This document shows positions 63,637-64,000 of a DNA stretch of 64,000 nucleotides, in pieces. Position 1 is the first letter of the stretch; each line of letters opens with the position of its first letter. The stretch comes from Latrodectus hesperus. Its lineage: Eukaryota > Arthropoda > Arachnida > Araneae > Theridiidae. The notes under the pieces were generated by a model. The model was not told where the DNA came from. It ran no database searches and worked only from the letters and a program-made list of their open reading frames with translations. The position numbers and the translations under genes were made by a program. Location of the stretch: NCBI GenBank assembly GCA_037975125.1, contig CM075857.1, positions 86,376,699 through 86,440,698 on the forward strand, read 5' to 3'.

Positions 63637-63644
63637 CAAGAATT

Positions 63645-63947
63645 GCCTTCCACTTTGTCTAGTGGTAGGTATACCTTATTGCTGATAGGGTGGTCCTGGG
63701 TTCCAATCCCAGTTCGGGCATGGTTGTACTTTTTTCTCTCTCTCTCTCTCTCTCTCTCATGTCTTTGCCCTTTCCTTGTATGAATTTGTTGTGAATGGTT
63801 GCTTACCCTATAAACGGGTACCTATGGCTTTTGTGAACTGAGGAAATCAGACTCCACACTAAATTACGGTTCTGTTGGAAAATTGGAGCAGCGCACCCTA
63901 AATTGCCATCCTCTTGCCTGCACAAGACATCAACAACAACAACAATA
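63645..63947 (+). mobile_element. tRNA-derived SINE, family D, copy 2
   Basis: Flanks CAAGAATT at 63637-63644 and 63948-63955 form a perfect 8-bp duplication. The head has TGTCTAGTGGTAGG (A-box) and GGGTTCCAATCCC (B-box), an internal (CT)n at about 63735-63759, and the tail ACAAGACATCAACAACAACA. It is homologous to 56816-57090. Confidence 0.93.
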
Positions 63948-64000
63948 CAAGAATTAATAGGAGAGAATATTAAAACAGAAAAAGAATTATAAAAGTAAGT

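Overview
This window is AT-rich eukaryotic nuclear DNA, most likely from an arachnid and probably a spider. The host guess is inference. It rests on the mix of DUF4817-type and mariner/Tc1 transposase relics, jockey/CR1-like LINE tails with (CAA)n ends, several tRNA-derived SINE families and a heavy load of long (TA)n microsatellites. I could not recognise any host protein-coding gene, rRNA gene or free-standing tRNA gene, so the window reads as intergenic or deep intronic DNA.

Layout. 1-5.6 kb: a ~253-bp MITE with 8-bp duplications, a SINE and a decayed Tc1/mariner element with recognisable inverted repeats. 8-12.2 kb: DUF4817-type transposase scraps, then a (TA)n tract that received a 272-bp solo LTR, followed by a 5'-truncated SINE. 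12.3-21 kb: a cluster of related SINEs, a non-autonomous hAT element with a nested SINE, a possible pogo/Tigger relic, an unclassified dispersed repeat and a LINE 3' remnant. 21-31 kb: mostly featureless AT-rich DNA, with one higher-complexity block at 26 kb that could be a regulatory element. 31-38 kb: a SINE with 13-bp duplications, an internally deleted mariner, and a second mariner-like element with ~300-bp inverted repeats sitting inside a (TA)n tract. 39-41.2 kb: a ~144-bp satellite array of 15 units, 12 of which carry a perfect TGACGTCA palindrome. 44-48 kb: a 158-bp perfect palindrome, the second copy of the unclassified repeat, a SINE and a second higher-complexity block containing an RFX-type X-box. 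49.5-52 kb: the only long undisrupted reading frame, a DD41D mariner-family transposase abutting a SINE, then a LINE stub with 15-bp duplications. 53.8-64 kb: the second MITE copy, further SINEs and long (TA)n tracts.

The mobile parts relate to each other. Three elements have a boundary directly on a (TA)n tract, two of them mariner-like elements that use TA as target. One SINE family shares its 3' tail with a LINE in the window, the usual sign that the LINE mobilises it. The near-intact transposase has lost its left end at a SINE junction. No novel defence or biosynthetic system is visible. The most unusual structures are the TGACGTCA-bearing satellite, the long-inverted-repeat mariner and the 158-bp palindrome.
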